Shown in pieces: positions 22,511 to 33,300 of a DNA stretch of 64,000 nucleotides (position 1 is the first letter of the stretch; each line of letters starts with the position of its first letter). The stretch spans positions 28,832,531 to 28,896,530 of the forward strand of contig NC_088910.1 in assembly GCF_963576675.1 (NCBI RefSeq). Reading direction: 5' to 3'. Source of the stretch: Euphorbia lathyris. Lineage: Eukaryota > Streptophyta > Magnoliopsida > Malpighiales > Euphorbiaceae. Position numbers and translations under genes: made by a program. The notes beneath the pieces are model-generated. The model saw only the letters and a program-made list of their open reading frames with translations. It had not been told where the DNA came from and did not search any database.

Positions 22511-24654
22511 GGTTATATCAGACATGTATCTCTTCTTGCTTCTTCAGTTCATGCACCATTGTTGAAAGTTTTGAAAAATTAAGTTTCTTCATGTTCAGAT
22601 GGTGTGAATTTACACCTTTTTAATCCCAATAGACACCTTGATTTGTCCTGGATTGATTATAAATAATTGGAAAAGATCAGATTTTTGTTACTTACATTTT
22701 CTATTCATCTCCATCAGACAAAATCTGATTTCTTCTCAGTTATCACACATTTAAAAAAAAACAAAATTACAGAAACTTTTTCTTCCTTTCAAAACCACCA
22801 ACAGACATATTAATTCATCCTAACATCATTATAAATAATTAGAGAAGATCAGATTTCCATACTTTGCATCTCTATCAGACCATTCTGATTTCTTCTCAAT
22901 TATTTCAAACCTTTTCCAAACAGTTACAGACACATTTTTCTTTATTCACCAAACATGATGAAGGAATATATAGTTTCTGAGTTTGGAGAACCATTTCCTA
23001 TTTCTAATCATGATGAAGGAATATATATGTTAGGAGACATATTTTAAGGCAACACCATTCATTCCTCAAAAATCTTAATGGAGGGATTAGTTGCCGCTTC
23101 ATGTTCCATGGAAAGAAAAATCCAAACACATTATTTCGGTTCCATGGACTGATAAAAAACCATTCCCTATCCTTGACTATGAATTCCTGAGGGATTTGTC
23201 CAGAGAATTTTCAGAATTGGCCCACGATTTCTTTCTGCGTAAAAAAGATAGATCTTCGTGCAAGCAAATATTTCTCGTTATCAGGCTATGTGTATCCCAA
23301 TTCAACGGAATGAGAAATTAGTTTAATTTGTTTTGTTCTGTTTGATTTTGCATTGAGTGTATAGTTTGTACATAGGATTGTTTTCATTTTTCTATATGTA
23401 TGTTCTTTGTGTTCTTATGTATATGTGTTTTTCTATTTTTTTAATAAAACAATCAAGTCTGATTCTTGATTCTTTTTGCTTAATATACGTTAAACAAACA
23501 AGTTATACGAATACATCCAAATCTAAGTTTAAATGAAACAGTCTAACTTTTAACATGAATCTGTAATTATTTTTCATGAATCTGTATCCATTTCAGAAAT
23601 GTTTCTGAACATCTGACTTTACATACTAATAAGTTATAATCATTAATATTGAACAAGTTCATGAACATTCATTTTATATGATAATTCTAAGTTCTATTAT
23701 GTCCATATGTTTTTCAATTTTGATAGCATATCAACTTTGATTCTTTGGTTATTTTTTTTAGTATATGTTAACTATGCAAGTTATTAAAATGAATCTGTAT
23801 ATAATATTAAAATGTATCAGTATAAACTTCAAACATAAATGTGTATATGATGTTTAAGTGAATCTGTATATCATTTCATTAATCTGCATAAGTTTCAATG
23901 TTTCAGATTTAATATGAATACGTGATTAATAATTTGATTTGTTTAATTTTCATTTGATTTGTTTAATTTTCATTTGTTTGTTTTTGTATATAGGACCGTT
24001 TTTAATTTTTCTAGTACATATGTTCTTGTTCATTTATGTACACATGTGTTATGCAATAAAACTTCATTTGATTTCATACTTTTAATTTTTCATTTATGTC
24101 TGTTCAGATTTCTACACTATTATCACATAAATCTGTATGAATCACTTTAATACTAATAAGTTCTGATCATTATTCACTATTGAACATGATAATAAATTTT
24201 CATTTTCGTGCAACCATTGAGTTTAATTTTAATTATGAAATTATGAACTTATATCGTGTTGACTATTATATATATCCGTATGAACTTCTTAAAATAAAAC
24301 ATACAATTTTTTATATGAATCTATATCAATTCGAATAAGGTTAATGATTAAGGTTAAATGTTTCATTATCTGAATGCTTATTTAATTTGAATAAAGCTCA
24401 TGTTTAAGTTTTAAGCATGAATAAATACCTACATAAACTTACGTTCATTATTTTTTTTAGAAGAACTCTAATTAGGAATTTAATGTCTCATTACTAAAAA
24501 TTTAATAAGGATAAACCCTTGGTTTTTCTTGCATTTAATGTTTTTCAATTTAGTTCTTAAGTGCAGGTACAGTTTACATTAAGTTCAGGACACATTTAAC
24601 CAATTAAATTATACAAACCAAGTCAACATAGGACATAAATAGCCACTTTGGACC

Positions 24655-24786
24655 TATCCGCGGCCGAGAATTATATATTCTCGGTAAGTCCAGCAAAAAC
24701 GGACCGAATTCAGAGCAAAATGTTCTCTGAATTTCGCGTGCCGCGACCGCGGCTAGGCAATTCTCGGTCGCGACACGCGACCTGTA
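24655..24786 (+). repeat. Internal palindrome-rich module 2
   Basis: CGCGGCCGAGAATTATATATTCTCGG opens the block. GTTCTCTGAATTTCGCG follows, then GCCGCGACCGCGG and ATTCTCGGTCGCGACACG. The order matches the LTR modules: several ATTCTC/GAGAAT arms, then a CGCGAC core. Confidence 0.85.
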
Positions 24787-24902
24787 GGCGGGGTTTGGCT
24801 CGAATTCCATACCATATCACCTTTACTTTTTACCAATTTTTACTTCTCCAAAATACATCTTTCCCAAACACCACATCCATAACCTAACCCTTTTTACACA
24901 CA

Positions 24903-25720
24903 ATGCCTAAACATCAGCAGGTTACTAACCAGGTTTCCTCTACATCTAATAATTGTTTGCATGTTGACTATGGATCCATTCAGCATTATTTCAGATGGGG
25001 TTGGGCACATGGTACAAGCACTATTATGGACATAGTGCCTAGTGAAACAAACATTCTTGTATTGGTTACTCTTTCCCATGCTCCAACGGAATGAGAGGAT
25101 TATATTTAGGGATTTCAGTTAAATTTATGAAGTTGGGGATGACGAGATGAGTATTTAGTTTGCATAGCATCCAAAACAATTTATTGTTAAGCCATCAATT
25201 TTCAAACCAATCCGGTTTGGACATATTTTGCCTAGTTTAGATGAATTTACTTCCAAGTACACTTTTAGCAAGCTCATTAAGGATAATAGTAATTTCTATT
25301 TTCAATAAATTTTTATCCTATTTTCTTTTTGGGCATATTAAAAAGGGTAAAGGATTTGAAGTCAAGATTTATTTGTTTATTCTGGATTACATCTTCAAGG
25401 ATTTCGTGTCCTTTGATTATGGGTATTGTTTTGGATGCTACGAGTATTATGGAATTCGATGTTGGTACATCAAGTTCACATGGTAATAGTATTAAAGAGG
25501 ATAGTAATGCGAAGACACATTTTTGTGAGGATGACGATATGCATTATGATGATGAAGAAGAAGGTGAGAAAGATGAGCATGTTGATGCCTAAACACAAGC
25601 ACAAGGGGTTGTTGATGATGAGCACAATGTTAATGATCAAGTTAATTTTCAACAAAGTTTGAACCAAATGAATTTGCGGTTAAATGCTATTATGGAGAAT
25701 AATCAAGAGAAGAGTTCATG
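24903..25720 (+). pseudogene. Decayed open frame inside the nested element
   Basis: An ATG at 24903 opens a 63-codon frame (MPKHQQVTNQV). Further frames continue to about 25720, with an acidic stretch (DDDMHYDDEEEGEKDEHVD, about 25525-25590), a stop, then a Gln/Asn-rich stretch (QVNFQQSLNQMNLRLNAI). Acidic plus Gln-rich C-termini are seen in ORFs of non-autonomous Athila-type elements, but I could not identify a domain. It may be the relic of a single protein interrupted by stops and frameshifts. Confidence 0.4.
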
Positions 25721-26649
25721 ATTAAACGCGGTGGATGCCAATTATCCATACTTTGAGAAGTGATCACACGTCAACATGACGCCAGTTATTATCATTTTTC
25801 CATCGTCACGACGTTATGACCACACCGTCTCCACCGAGTTCCCCTTCACAAGAATAGGTTTTATCTTATCTTTTCTCCACTCATTTATCTCTTATATTAT
25901 GTTTTTTATTACAATTTCAATTTCTATTTCTGTTGGATAAAATCCATTTCATATTTCTATATTTCGTACAATTTTTCGTATTTTATCAATTTTTGCACCA
26001 ATGAGGACATGGTCCAATTTAAGTGTGGGAGGAGATATTGCATATATCATTTTATTTTTATTACGAATAAATACAATTTTTATTACGAATAAATGCAACG
26101 AATAAATTTTTAAGCAACATTTATAAATACAACACTTGTTTTATGCAAATGCAACATATATTGCAACACAATGTATTTAACACTATTTTTATTAACTTAA
26201 CATTTTCATATGTTTATAAATTAATCATAAGTTAATATGATTATTTTTAGGTTATTATTATCGTTAGAAATAATATTTCTATACGGGCAATATTATTTTT
26301 CAAATTTATCATAAATCTCCGATACGATTTTAAGTAAAATTGTCTCGAGTGAATGTATTTTAATTAAATAAATTCTTTATTTTTAATCTCTATTTTTTTA
26401 TCATGAAATTCATGATTCAATAAATCTTATTTTAAATTTTCAATTAGGTTTATAGACATTAAATTGAACTAACAATTTTAGCTCGGTTTGATTTTCGTCT
26501 TACATTAACACCAATTGAAGTTTTTAAGAAAACTTTAGCCATAATACATGTTGAATTTTAAGTCAATATAGGATGAATGTGCTATCTTTCTTTTTCCCAA
26601 TTTTAATTTTATAATTCATATTAATTAATCAATTAGTTGAATTCTTAAC

Positions 26650-26925
26650 TTTTGGCCACGATTGAGACCAACCTTATCACAATCGAGGTATGAAAGGGAA
26701 GAAAATTAAGTACCGTTTACTTTTGACCACGGTTGCGACCACCCTTATCACAATCGAGGTATGGAAGGAACGTTAAAAGCAAAAAAATAATAAGCGTGTA
26801 TAAGTTTAAAGTAACGATTGCGTCCACCCATGGCATGGTCGGTACCTCTTAAGCAAACACTAAGCAATAAAATACGTATAAAGTTACGATCAAGACCACC
26901 CTTATCTCGGGCATAACTGAGCAAA
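26650..26925 (+). repeat. Imperfect short repeats near the 3' end of the nested element
   Basis: Four related segments share an ACGATTG-GACCACCCTTATC core and a CAATCGAGGTATG tail (about 26658-26693, 26731-26764, 26815-26850, 26886-26915). They have diverged and lie in the non-coding region before the right LTR. Confidence 0.6.
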
Positions 26926-27265
26926 TAAATTAATCCTAAGTACTTATTTAAATATACAATATATCTCATATATTAGTTTAGGTTTGGGAAAGGAAGTTTT
27001 GTGCTTTGAAATGTCTTGAGACGAAAGACTCAATAACATGCGTGCTTACATTGTCCTGAATGCTTCAATTCAAAATTGGAAATACAAGACGAATGATATA
27101 TCGTATTTATACTAAGTTAGTTTGATATTTTGCGTATAAATTTGCCATGCGAAGTTAGTCTTTTCGTCTTAACTAATTTAAGAGGTAATACCAAGATATA
27201 TGTTTTATTTTTATAAAGAGATTAGTTAGAGAATAAATTCAGTGAAATTTTGCTCGGGACTAGCA

Positions 27266-27285
27266 AAAGATTAAGTGTGGAGATT
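27266..27285 (+). other. Polypurine tract region of the nested element
   Basis: The sequence aagattaagtgtggagattt directly precedes the right LTR. It is a purine-rich tract with the AAGTGTGG-AGAT form usual before the 3' LTR in this group. A second, similar tract occurs at 26019-26036. Confidence 0.7.
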
Positions 27286-28796
27286 TGTTAAGCCCAAAAT
27301 ATACCTAAAATATCATCAATAACTACATCAATATTGCTACGAATTCGTGCTGTTTATACTTGTTTAGAATACTTTTACTCTCGAATATGTTTCTTTCTTG
27401 TAAGGTACCTAAATATTTGGTAAAATCCAAATAGGAACGAAAAGAGCTCAAAAATAGAAGAAAAACCCTACAAAATGAGTCAAAAATGACAAAGATCAAT
27501 TACACCAAAACGAGGACAAAGACGAAGTCAGAAACAGAGAAAAATGCAAATTCTCAGCAGAGAATCCAAAATTCTTGGTAGAGAATTTGGGGCCGCGACA
27601 GGGAATCTCAAATTCTCGGTCGCAACACGCCCTTTCGTCCGAAGGTTGAAAAATCAGTTCCTCATTCTCGGCAGAGAATTTCCATTCTCGGTAAGAGCAG
27701 AAATTCTGCCAAGTACAATGAACACATGTTAAAATCCAAGAAACGCGTTCGTTCGGGTGGATAAAGACGTCCTTTCACAACGGATACGACTCTCCACAAC
27801 GGACATGACACTTCAATCACGACTCTTCAACATCTATAAATAAAGTATTGATTTGAGAGTTGATATATAATAATGAGAGAGTTAGAAGAGAAGATTAGTG
27901 CAGAGTTTATGCAGAAACTCTGACTCAGAAATGAGTCAGAGATTAGATTTCATTTTTGTTCAAAGCAATATGCTGTACACACATTGTTTATTCAATAATA
28001 ACAAGTTTAGTAGCGTTTAGACATTGTTCCAGTTTAGTTTTCATTTTGGTAGTAGACCGACCCAGTCTCTATTACGAAGATTCAACGAGAAGATTGAGTA
28101 GAGGATCCGCCCCTGAGCCTGACAAACTCTAACGAAACCCAAGGAAATGATTGACAACCCGTTCACTTGCAAGACGTCGAATGTTTCCATGCTCCATGTT
28201 CTCTGTAAACTTGTATCAATTTATATTTCATCTAATAAAGTTCGTTCTATTCGATAGATTTTTATGCAGCACTTTGGTAAAGGATCCGAAGTGGATGCTG
28301 GTGTTTTCATTAAAACGTATTTAATTCAAAATCTTTACAAGGAAACTTTGTTGAACACTTAGGCAAATTATTATCTCGAAAGAGTTTTAATTTGATTAAG
28401 GGCAATTATCCCGGATAGGGTTTTGTCATGTTCAAAGCCAAATAATTAGAGGTTCCGTCATTTATTTCATCTTTATAATTCATACAAAGTTTAAAGTTGT
28501 TTTATTTGCTTAATGCAAACAAATACATTTGTTTACTTTTCTAAAAAGTACTAAACGTTCCTATCTTGCAAATTCATTCTTAAATCAGAGTATTTTCTAA
28601 CGTTTTCTTACTCTAACCTAATTCTCATTCTAGCAATTTCAAAACCAGAACCGATTAAATGATTTTCCATATTATAAACCTTAAAAGTAAATTTAACCGA
28701 TTCAAAATAAGTTTTGTTTAAAAAAACGTTCCCTGTGGGATCGATATCTTTTATTACTACAAGCGTATACCGTGCACTTGCGGAAATTGCCCAACA
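27286..28796 (+). repeat. Right (3') LTR of the nested element
   Basis: About 1511 bp. It starts TGTTAAGCCC and ends GCCCAACA, so the two ends form a short inverted repeat. It has roughly 14 extra bases near 27810 relative to the left LTR. The palindrome module is repeated at 27543-27716. Confidence 0.92.
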
Positions 28797-30718
28797 GGGA
28801 TGTCCACCACTACCCATTCGGCGATGCTTTCTATCTTTTTACCGCCGTCACCGAGGATCGTAGGGAGCGAGATGATTCCCTTAACGGGGACTTCTATCTT
28901 GGACAGCCCTACCAGGGGGAAAGTTCCTGCGCGGAGGGCGGTGTGGGTATTTTTCATGGCACGCAGCGCTGTCCAAGTCAGCAAATTGACTGAGCTTCCC
29001 GTGTCAACTAGCACCCGGTGCACCTTAAAGCTGGCGATGTTGATAGTGCCAATGAGGGCCTCCGAGTGGCTGGGTCGGAGTGGTGGCTGTAATGTCAGGG
29101 TCTGATCGGCTGTCTTTCTCTTTCGAGAGGCCTCCGGATGGGGGCAGAGTGTTGGTGCCCCTTCTCGTATGATATGAATCTCCCCGTGGAATCTTGGTCT
29201 TTTTGGGTCCTCTGCTCGGCCAGCGTCACGCTGCTTCGGGCTTTGCTCTCTTTGCCGAAGGGGTCTCAGTGGGGCACCCTGTTGTGTGATGCGTTCGACT
29301 TCCTTCTGCAGTTGATAACAGTTCTCCGTGGAGTGTCTGGAGGACTTGTGGTATTTGCAGTATTCCTTTTCGATGCGGGTCTTTCCTTTGTCCGCTGGCG
29401 GGGTCTGGTGTGCGTATCTTCAAGCTGGGTTCTGAGTGACATAGTGCACCTCCTTTCCGCGGGACCGATCACCCCTGCGATCTGAGTTCGCCGACTCTAC
29501 TCGCGGAGGAAATGGAAAAGGGGCCTCTCTGCGGCTCTGTCCTCCGTCCCGGGCATCCCCGATCAACTTGCCCTTCTCTTCTCTCCGGGAGTCTCCTCTG
29601 GCTTTGTCTTTTTCTGATTCCTCGTACCCTATAGGCCGATCACAGTCATCGTATCGGACGAAGGTCTGTGATATGGTCATGAGTTCTTCGAAGGACCGGG
29701 GCATCTTCCTAAAGCACTTCTGTTTAAGGGGCTTGCACGAGGTACCCTTTGCGAGGGCATCGTGGGCCACTTCCAGATTGAGGCCTTTGACCTGAGAGGC
29801 CATGTGGTGGAACCTGGAGAGGAAATTGCGCAGCGGCTCGGTAGTTCGCTGTTTGAGTCCGTTGAGGTCCGAGCTGATCTTCCTTACCTTCGCTGCCGCG
29901 GAGAACCTAGAGAGAAAAAGGTCCTTCAAGAGGTCGAAGGAGTCGATGGACTCAGGGGCCAATCCTCGATACCACTCCTGCGCACTCGCGGAAAGTGTGG
30001 TGGGGAAAACCTTGCACATGATGTCCTCGTCCTTGGAGTAGAGGTTGATGGTGCTCATAAAAGAGGCCACATGATCATTTGGGTCCTCGATTCTCGAATA
30101 CTGGGATAAGCGTGGGGCCTTCCAGTCACGCGGGAACCTTGTTTCGATGATCCTTTGTACCAGCAGAGTTTTGCTGGAGGTGATGCTTCCCCCCATTACT
30201 CCCCTGAGCGCCCTTTTATCCAAAAAACGATGGATCTTCTGCTCCAGTAGGTCCTCATCGTCGGTGGCTGCTGGTCCTCCGGACGTCGCGCCCCTTGCTC
30301 CTGGTGCAGCCGCGGCGGGTTCGTGTCGTCTGTTGATGAGCGCCTCGGGGGCCGCCGATCTGTCCGCAACCACGCCTACTTGCTGTGGTGTCGCGGCCTC
30401 CTTGAGGTATTGCCAAATTTTAGCGTTCTCCTCCTGCAGGCTTTTTTGTTGCTCCATGACCTTCATCTGAGCCGCCGTGTGAACGGCCTGAGTTGTCTGA
30501 AATCCTCGTATGGCACTGAGAAGTTGCGAGGTATTGTATGCTTCCTCCTCCTCGGGGTCTACTTCCTCCATTAGCGGAGCCAGGTTCTTGGGAGAGATTG
30601 GGGTGGATAGCGTGGGGCGTGCTTCGCTGGTCATGGAGCTAGTAGCTGCGGCGTTTGGCACTCCAGTCGGAGTGGACTCAGTTGGTGTCTGCATCCTGCT
30701 GAAATCTTTGAAAATCAC
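28797..30718 (-). pseudogene. Tat Gag-protease, one in-frame stop and truncated by the nested element
   Basis: The frame opens at 30718 (MIFKDFSRMQTP; an alternative in-frame ATG is at 30694), only about 10 nt after the PBS candidate. A Pro/Ser/Thr- and Ala-rich N-terminus leads to a retrotransposon Gag domain (about 30150-29650) with QEWYRGLAPESIDSF and FLSRFHHMASQVKGL. TGA at 29420-29422 (expected CGA) interrupts it. The same frame continues with a CX2HX4HX4C knuckle (CKYHKSSRHSTENC, about 29355-29310) and the protease with VLVDTGSSVNLL (about 29020-28985). It ends at VVVDIP, where the nested element inserted; the frame resumes at 19628. Gag assembles particles and the protease matures the polyprotein in this family. 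Confidence 0.92.
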
Positions 30719-30726
30719 TTGTAGTC

Positions 30727-30743
30727 CACCTTCACTGCACCAA
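30727..30743 (-). other. Candidate primer-binding site of the Tat element
   Basis: The minus strand reads TGGTGCAGTGAAGGTGG two bases inside the 5' LTR. Position and the TGG start fit a PBS. I cannot name the tRNA with confidence. Confidence 0.45.
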
Positions 30744-30744
30744 A

Positions 30745-31038
30745 TAATTAGGGAATGAACTACAGTGATCTGGGCAGCCTTCGGGGGTTCTCGTGGCTTT
30801 CGGATATCGTCTCTGTGCAGGGAGCGGTTCCTGTGAACACTCCGACGATCAAGACAGTTAGATGTTCGAGATGATTACTAAAGGAAATAATCGAAGAGCT
30901 TAGAGGGTACCCGATTGTGTAGTGAGTGAGAATGTCCCTTTACCTTTCCTATGTTGGGGGTATTTATAGTGAGCTGAGATGGCTTAGTGGGCCTTGCCCC
31001 TTGGGCCTTTGGGCCTTGTTGGGCCTTTATGATAATCA
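30745..31038 (-). repeat. 5' LTR of the Tat element
   Basis: 294 bp; the mate of 10664-10963. Near its outer end it lacks six bases present in the other LTR (gataatca versus gatattccgaatca), yet it keeps the terminal ATCA and the adjacent target duplication AATAG. This is why the alignment seems to stop early at 31034. Confidence 0.85.
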
Positions 31039-31043
31039 AATAG

Positions 31044-31389
31044 GGTCAAATACATGAATATCATAATTAAGTACAAAATTACAACTAAGTCATATCACCA
31101 AACTTAATTTTTAATATATCATTATTCTCTATATATTATGATTTTACACCATAGTTTAAAAATTCTAGACCCCAATTCATAAATCATAAACCCTAAAAAA
31201 TATATTCTAATCTTCTAATTTATAAATTATAATCCTTAAAATATATTAAAAGTACTGATTTTACTAGTTTGATATAATCCAAAATTATGACTTGACATAG
31301 TTGTAAATAGTTGTTAAAAGATGAATGCCAGTGTAATTTTCCCAATCAAATACTAATACTATTTATATTTTTATTAGGATTGTAATAAT
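31044..31389. other. AT-rich spacer, no gene seen
   Basis: Sequence between the Tat element's right target duplication and the foldback element. No open frame or repeat end recognised, apart from the foldback's own left target duplication at 31381-31389. Confidence 0.6.
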
Positions 31390-32106
31390 GGGCTAATTAC
31401 TAATCTAGCTTATTTAAGAGGGTTCATGAACATATTTGACCCACTTCTCTTCCATTTTACAGATTTAAACACTTGCATCCACTTTGGACAAGAATACCCT
31501 TATTTTAGTTCACCTTCTTTCTCAGACTCTCAAACGTCTTCTTCGTCATCTCTTCGTTTCATATTATTTCTTTCATTCTCTTCTCCATCTCCTTCATTTT
31601 TCATTTTACATACACATTAAGTACGTGGTTGGTTAGTTGAATGCTTTCTGATTGAACCCCTCATTTCTAATTTCCTCCATTTTTGTCGATGTGTCGCATT
31701 TGCGACGACAGTTGCTCCTATCGCATTTGCAATAAAATTACTTTTGTCGCAAATGTGATAGGAGCAACTGTCGTCGCAAATGCGAAAAATGTATGCGATA
31801 TATCAACAAAAATGGAGGAAATCGGAAATGACGGGTTCAACGAGAAAGCATTCAACTAACCAACTATGTACTTGAATAATGGGTATGTAAAATGAAGAAA
31901 GAATACTTACATAAACTTAAATAATGTATGAATATGCTTAGATCTTGGGTTGAATTATTGAATTTAATTCTAAAAATATGAAAGAAATGAAAAGGAGAAT
32001 GAGGTTGGGGGAGGTTAGTGTATTTTTGTCCAAAATGGATGAAAGTGTCTAATTTGGTAAAATGGAAGGGAAATATCCTCTAATGGACTAGATTAGTAAT
32101 TGGTCC
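31390..32106. mobile_element. Foldback (long-TIR) element with 9-bp target duplications, Mutator-like MITE
   Basis: The two halves are inverted repeats of each other along most of the 717 bp, with only about 20 nt of loop near 31730-31748. Ends read GGGCTAATTACTAATCTAG and, inverted, GGACCAATTACTAATCTAG. Flanks are TGTAATAAT (31381-31389) and TATAATAAT (32107-32115), a 9-bp duplication with one change, the size made by Mutator-type transposases. The inner arms (about 31615-31728 against 31748-31870) match at close to 90 percent by eye, better than the outer arms. No transposase is encoded. Confidence 0.88.
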
Positions 32107-32115
32107 TATAATAAT

Positions 32116-33300
32116 TTACTTAATTAATTTATAAATAATTATAATCTAATTACAATTAAACTATAAATCAATTAAGCAATTTAAACCCTAATTTCAACAT
32201 GGACATTTCAGCCTCTTACATTCTCTCTCGTAATGGAACAATTCCAAAATTGTAATTTTGTCAATGGTTTTCAATTCATAATTTGTGATCCATTAGGTTT
32301 GTACCACAACTAGTCGTATACGTTTATTACAGTTCACTTAACATTAAATCGGATAGCAAATTAACACCTTAATTTCTATCTATTAATTCTATCAGAATTA
32401 ATCCAACTAAACATATAACGAAGTGAGTGCTCTCAACCTAAAAAGGAAGTGTCTCTTCCCTAGAAGTCATAAGAAATCAAGTTGATTTTGACCTTTTACC
32501 TTTCCATGAATAGTTGCAGTATAATATGATCCTTCATCAACTATGTCCAAAATGAATCGTGACTATGGAAACTAGCAAGTCACATATACAGAGACGTTTG
32601 TTTACTTGCTCAGGTTGAGTTCACTCATAACATATAGGTTAAATGAAATCTTCATTTCCACTCTTAACCTACCAACTTGCAAGGGTTTAGAGTAATTCTA
32701 CCATAAGTGGCTTAGGATATATCTCTCATCTATTGAGAGTAATGAATGCACAATCTATCATACAACTACTCTATGATTACATCATGTAATACCCAAAAAT
32801 AGTCCAAGGCACACCCTTATACTTAACCCAAAATACTTTTGATGATTCTTTGAGTCTGATGATTAGCTATATATACTATCACAATGAGATAAAATAGGTG
32901 ACATATCACATATTTATCCATCCTATTATCTCATGGCAGATCTCCAATATATGAACCATTCATATCATTCATGTAACTGCCTAGATATCTCCTAAAGCTT
33001 GTGAGATCAGCTCCCTTTTCACAAATAAGAGACACTGTTACAAACCTGTAATATAATACTTGACTCAGGATGTTTAAGTTGATTATCATTTAATTAGTTT
33101 CATAAAGTACAATATCACTTCATCTTGTATAAACATTATATGTTATGATTATAAATTATGTAATTCTTTTATGGAATAAAAGATTGAATGCCTTTATATA
33201 GTCAACTACTATTTCTTATAAATCAAATAATCTCAAATGAACTATTCATTTATTTAACAAAAGTTTTGAAAACTAGTGTCTTTAGGACACAACGTTAACA
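32116..33300. other. Non-coding AT-rich DNA, probably retroelement-derived
   Basis: I see no coding region. A stretch at about 32690-33060 (with ggcacacccttatactta and gattagctatatatactatc) looks like LTR-type repetitive sequence, but I cannot place its ends or family. Confidence 0.35.

Larger units (their letters stand above)
19629..28796 (+). mobile_element. Nested Athila-like Ty3/gypsy element, largely non-coding
   Basis: Long LTRs (19629-21125 and 27286-28796) are roughly 98 percent identical by eye and flanked by AGGAT (19624-19628) and GGGAT (28797-28801), a 5-bp target duplication with one change. The PBS (21132) is complementary to tRNA-Asp, as in Athila-group elements, and a polypurine tract precedes the right LTR. 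The 6.2-kb interior has no gag or pol domain that I can recognise, only a decayed frame at 24903-25720, so it is a non-autonomous derivative. It interrupts the Tat polyprotein between protease (VVVDIP) and the AYNAIIGRP block. Confidence 0.9.
10664..31038 (-). mobile_element. Tat-lineage Ty3/gypsy retrotransposon with an antisense gene cassette
   Basis: Matching LTRs of about 300 bp lie at 10664-10963 and 30745-31038 and are flanked by near-identical 5-bp target duplications (AATAC 10659-10663, AATAG 31039-31043). Minus strand from right to left: LTR, PBS candidate, gag-protease, [nested element 19629-28796], RT, RNase H, second archaeal-type RNase H, integrase. The second RNase H is diagnostic for the Tat lineage. 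On the plus strand at the 3' end are two extra genes (11485-14093 and 14353-15045), separated from the end of pol by a 120-bp tandem array. Without the nested insertion the element is about 11.2 kb. Stops and frameshifts in gag-pro, pol and the first antisense gene make this copy inactive. Confidence 0.9.

Noticed and set aside
24903..25094. Stand-alone 63-codon gene
   Set aside because: It sits inside a retroelement, is followed by further decayed frames, and has no recognisable domain; treated as part of a relic frame.
29138..30758. Plus-strand frames opposite Tat Gag (115, 107, 83 codons and others)
   Set aside because: They are antisense shadows of a GC-rich Gag frame with clear homology on the minus strand. 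The real antisense genes are at the other end of the element.
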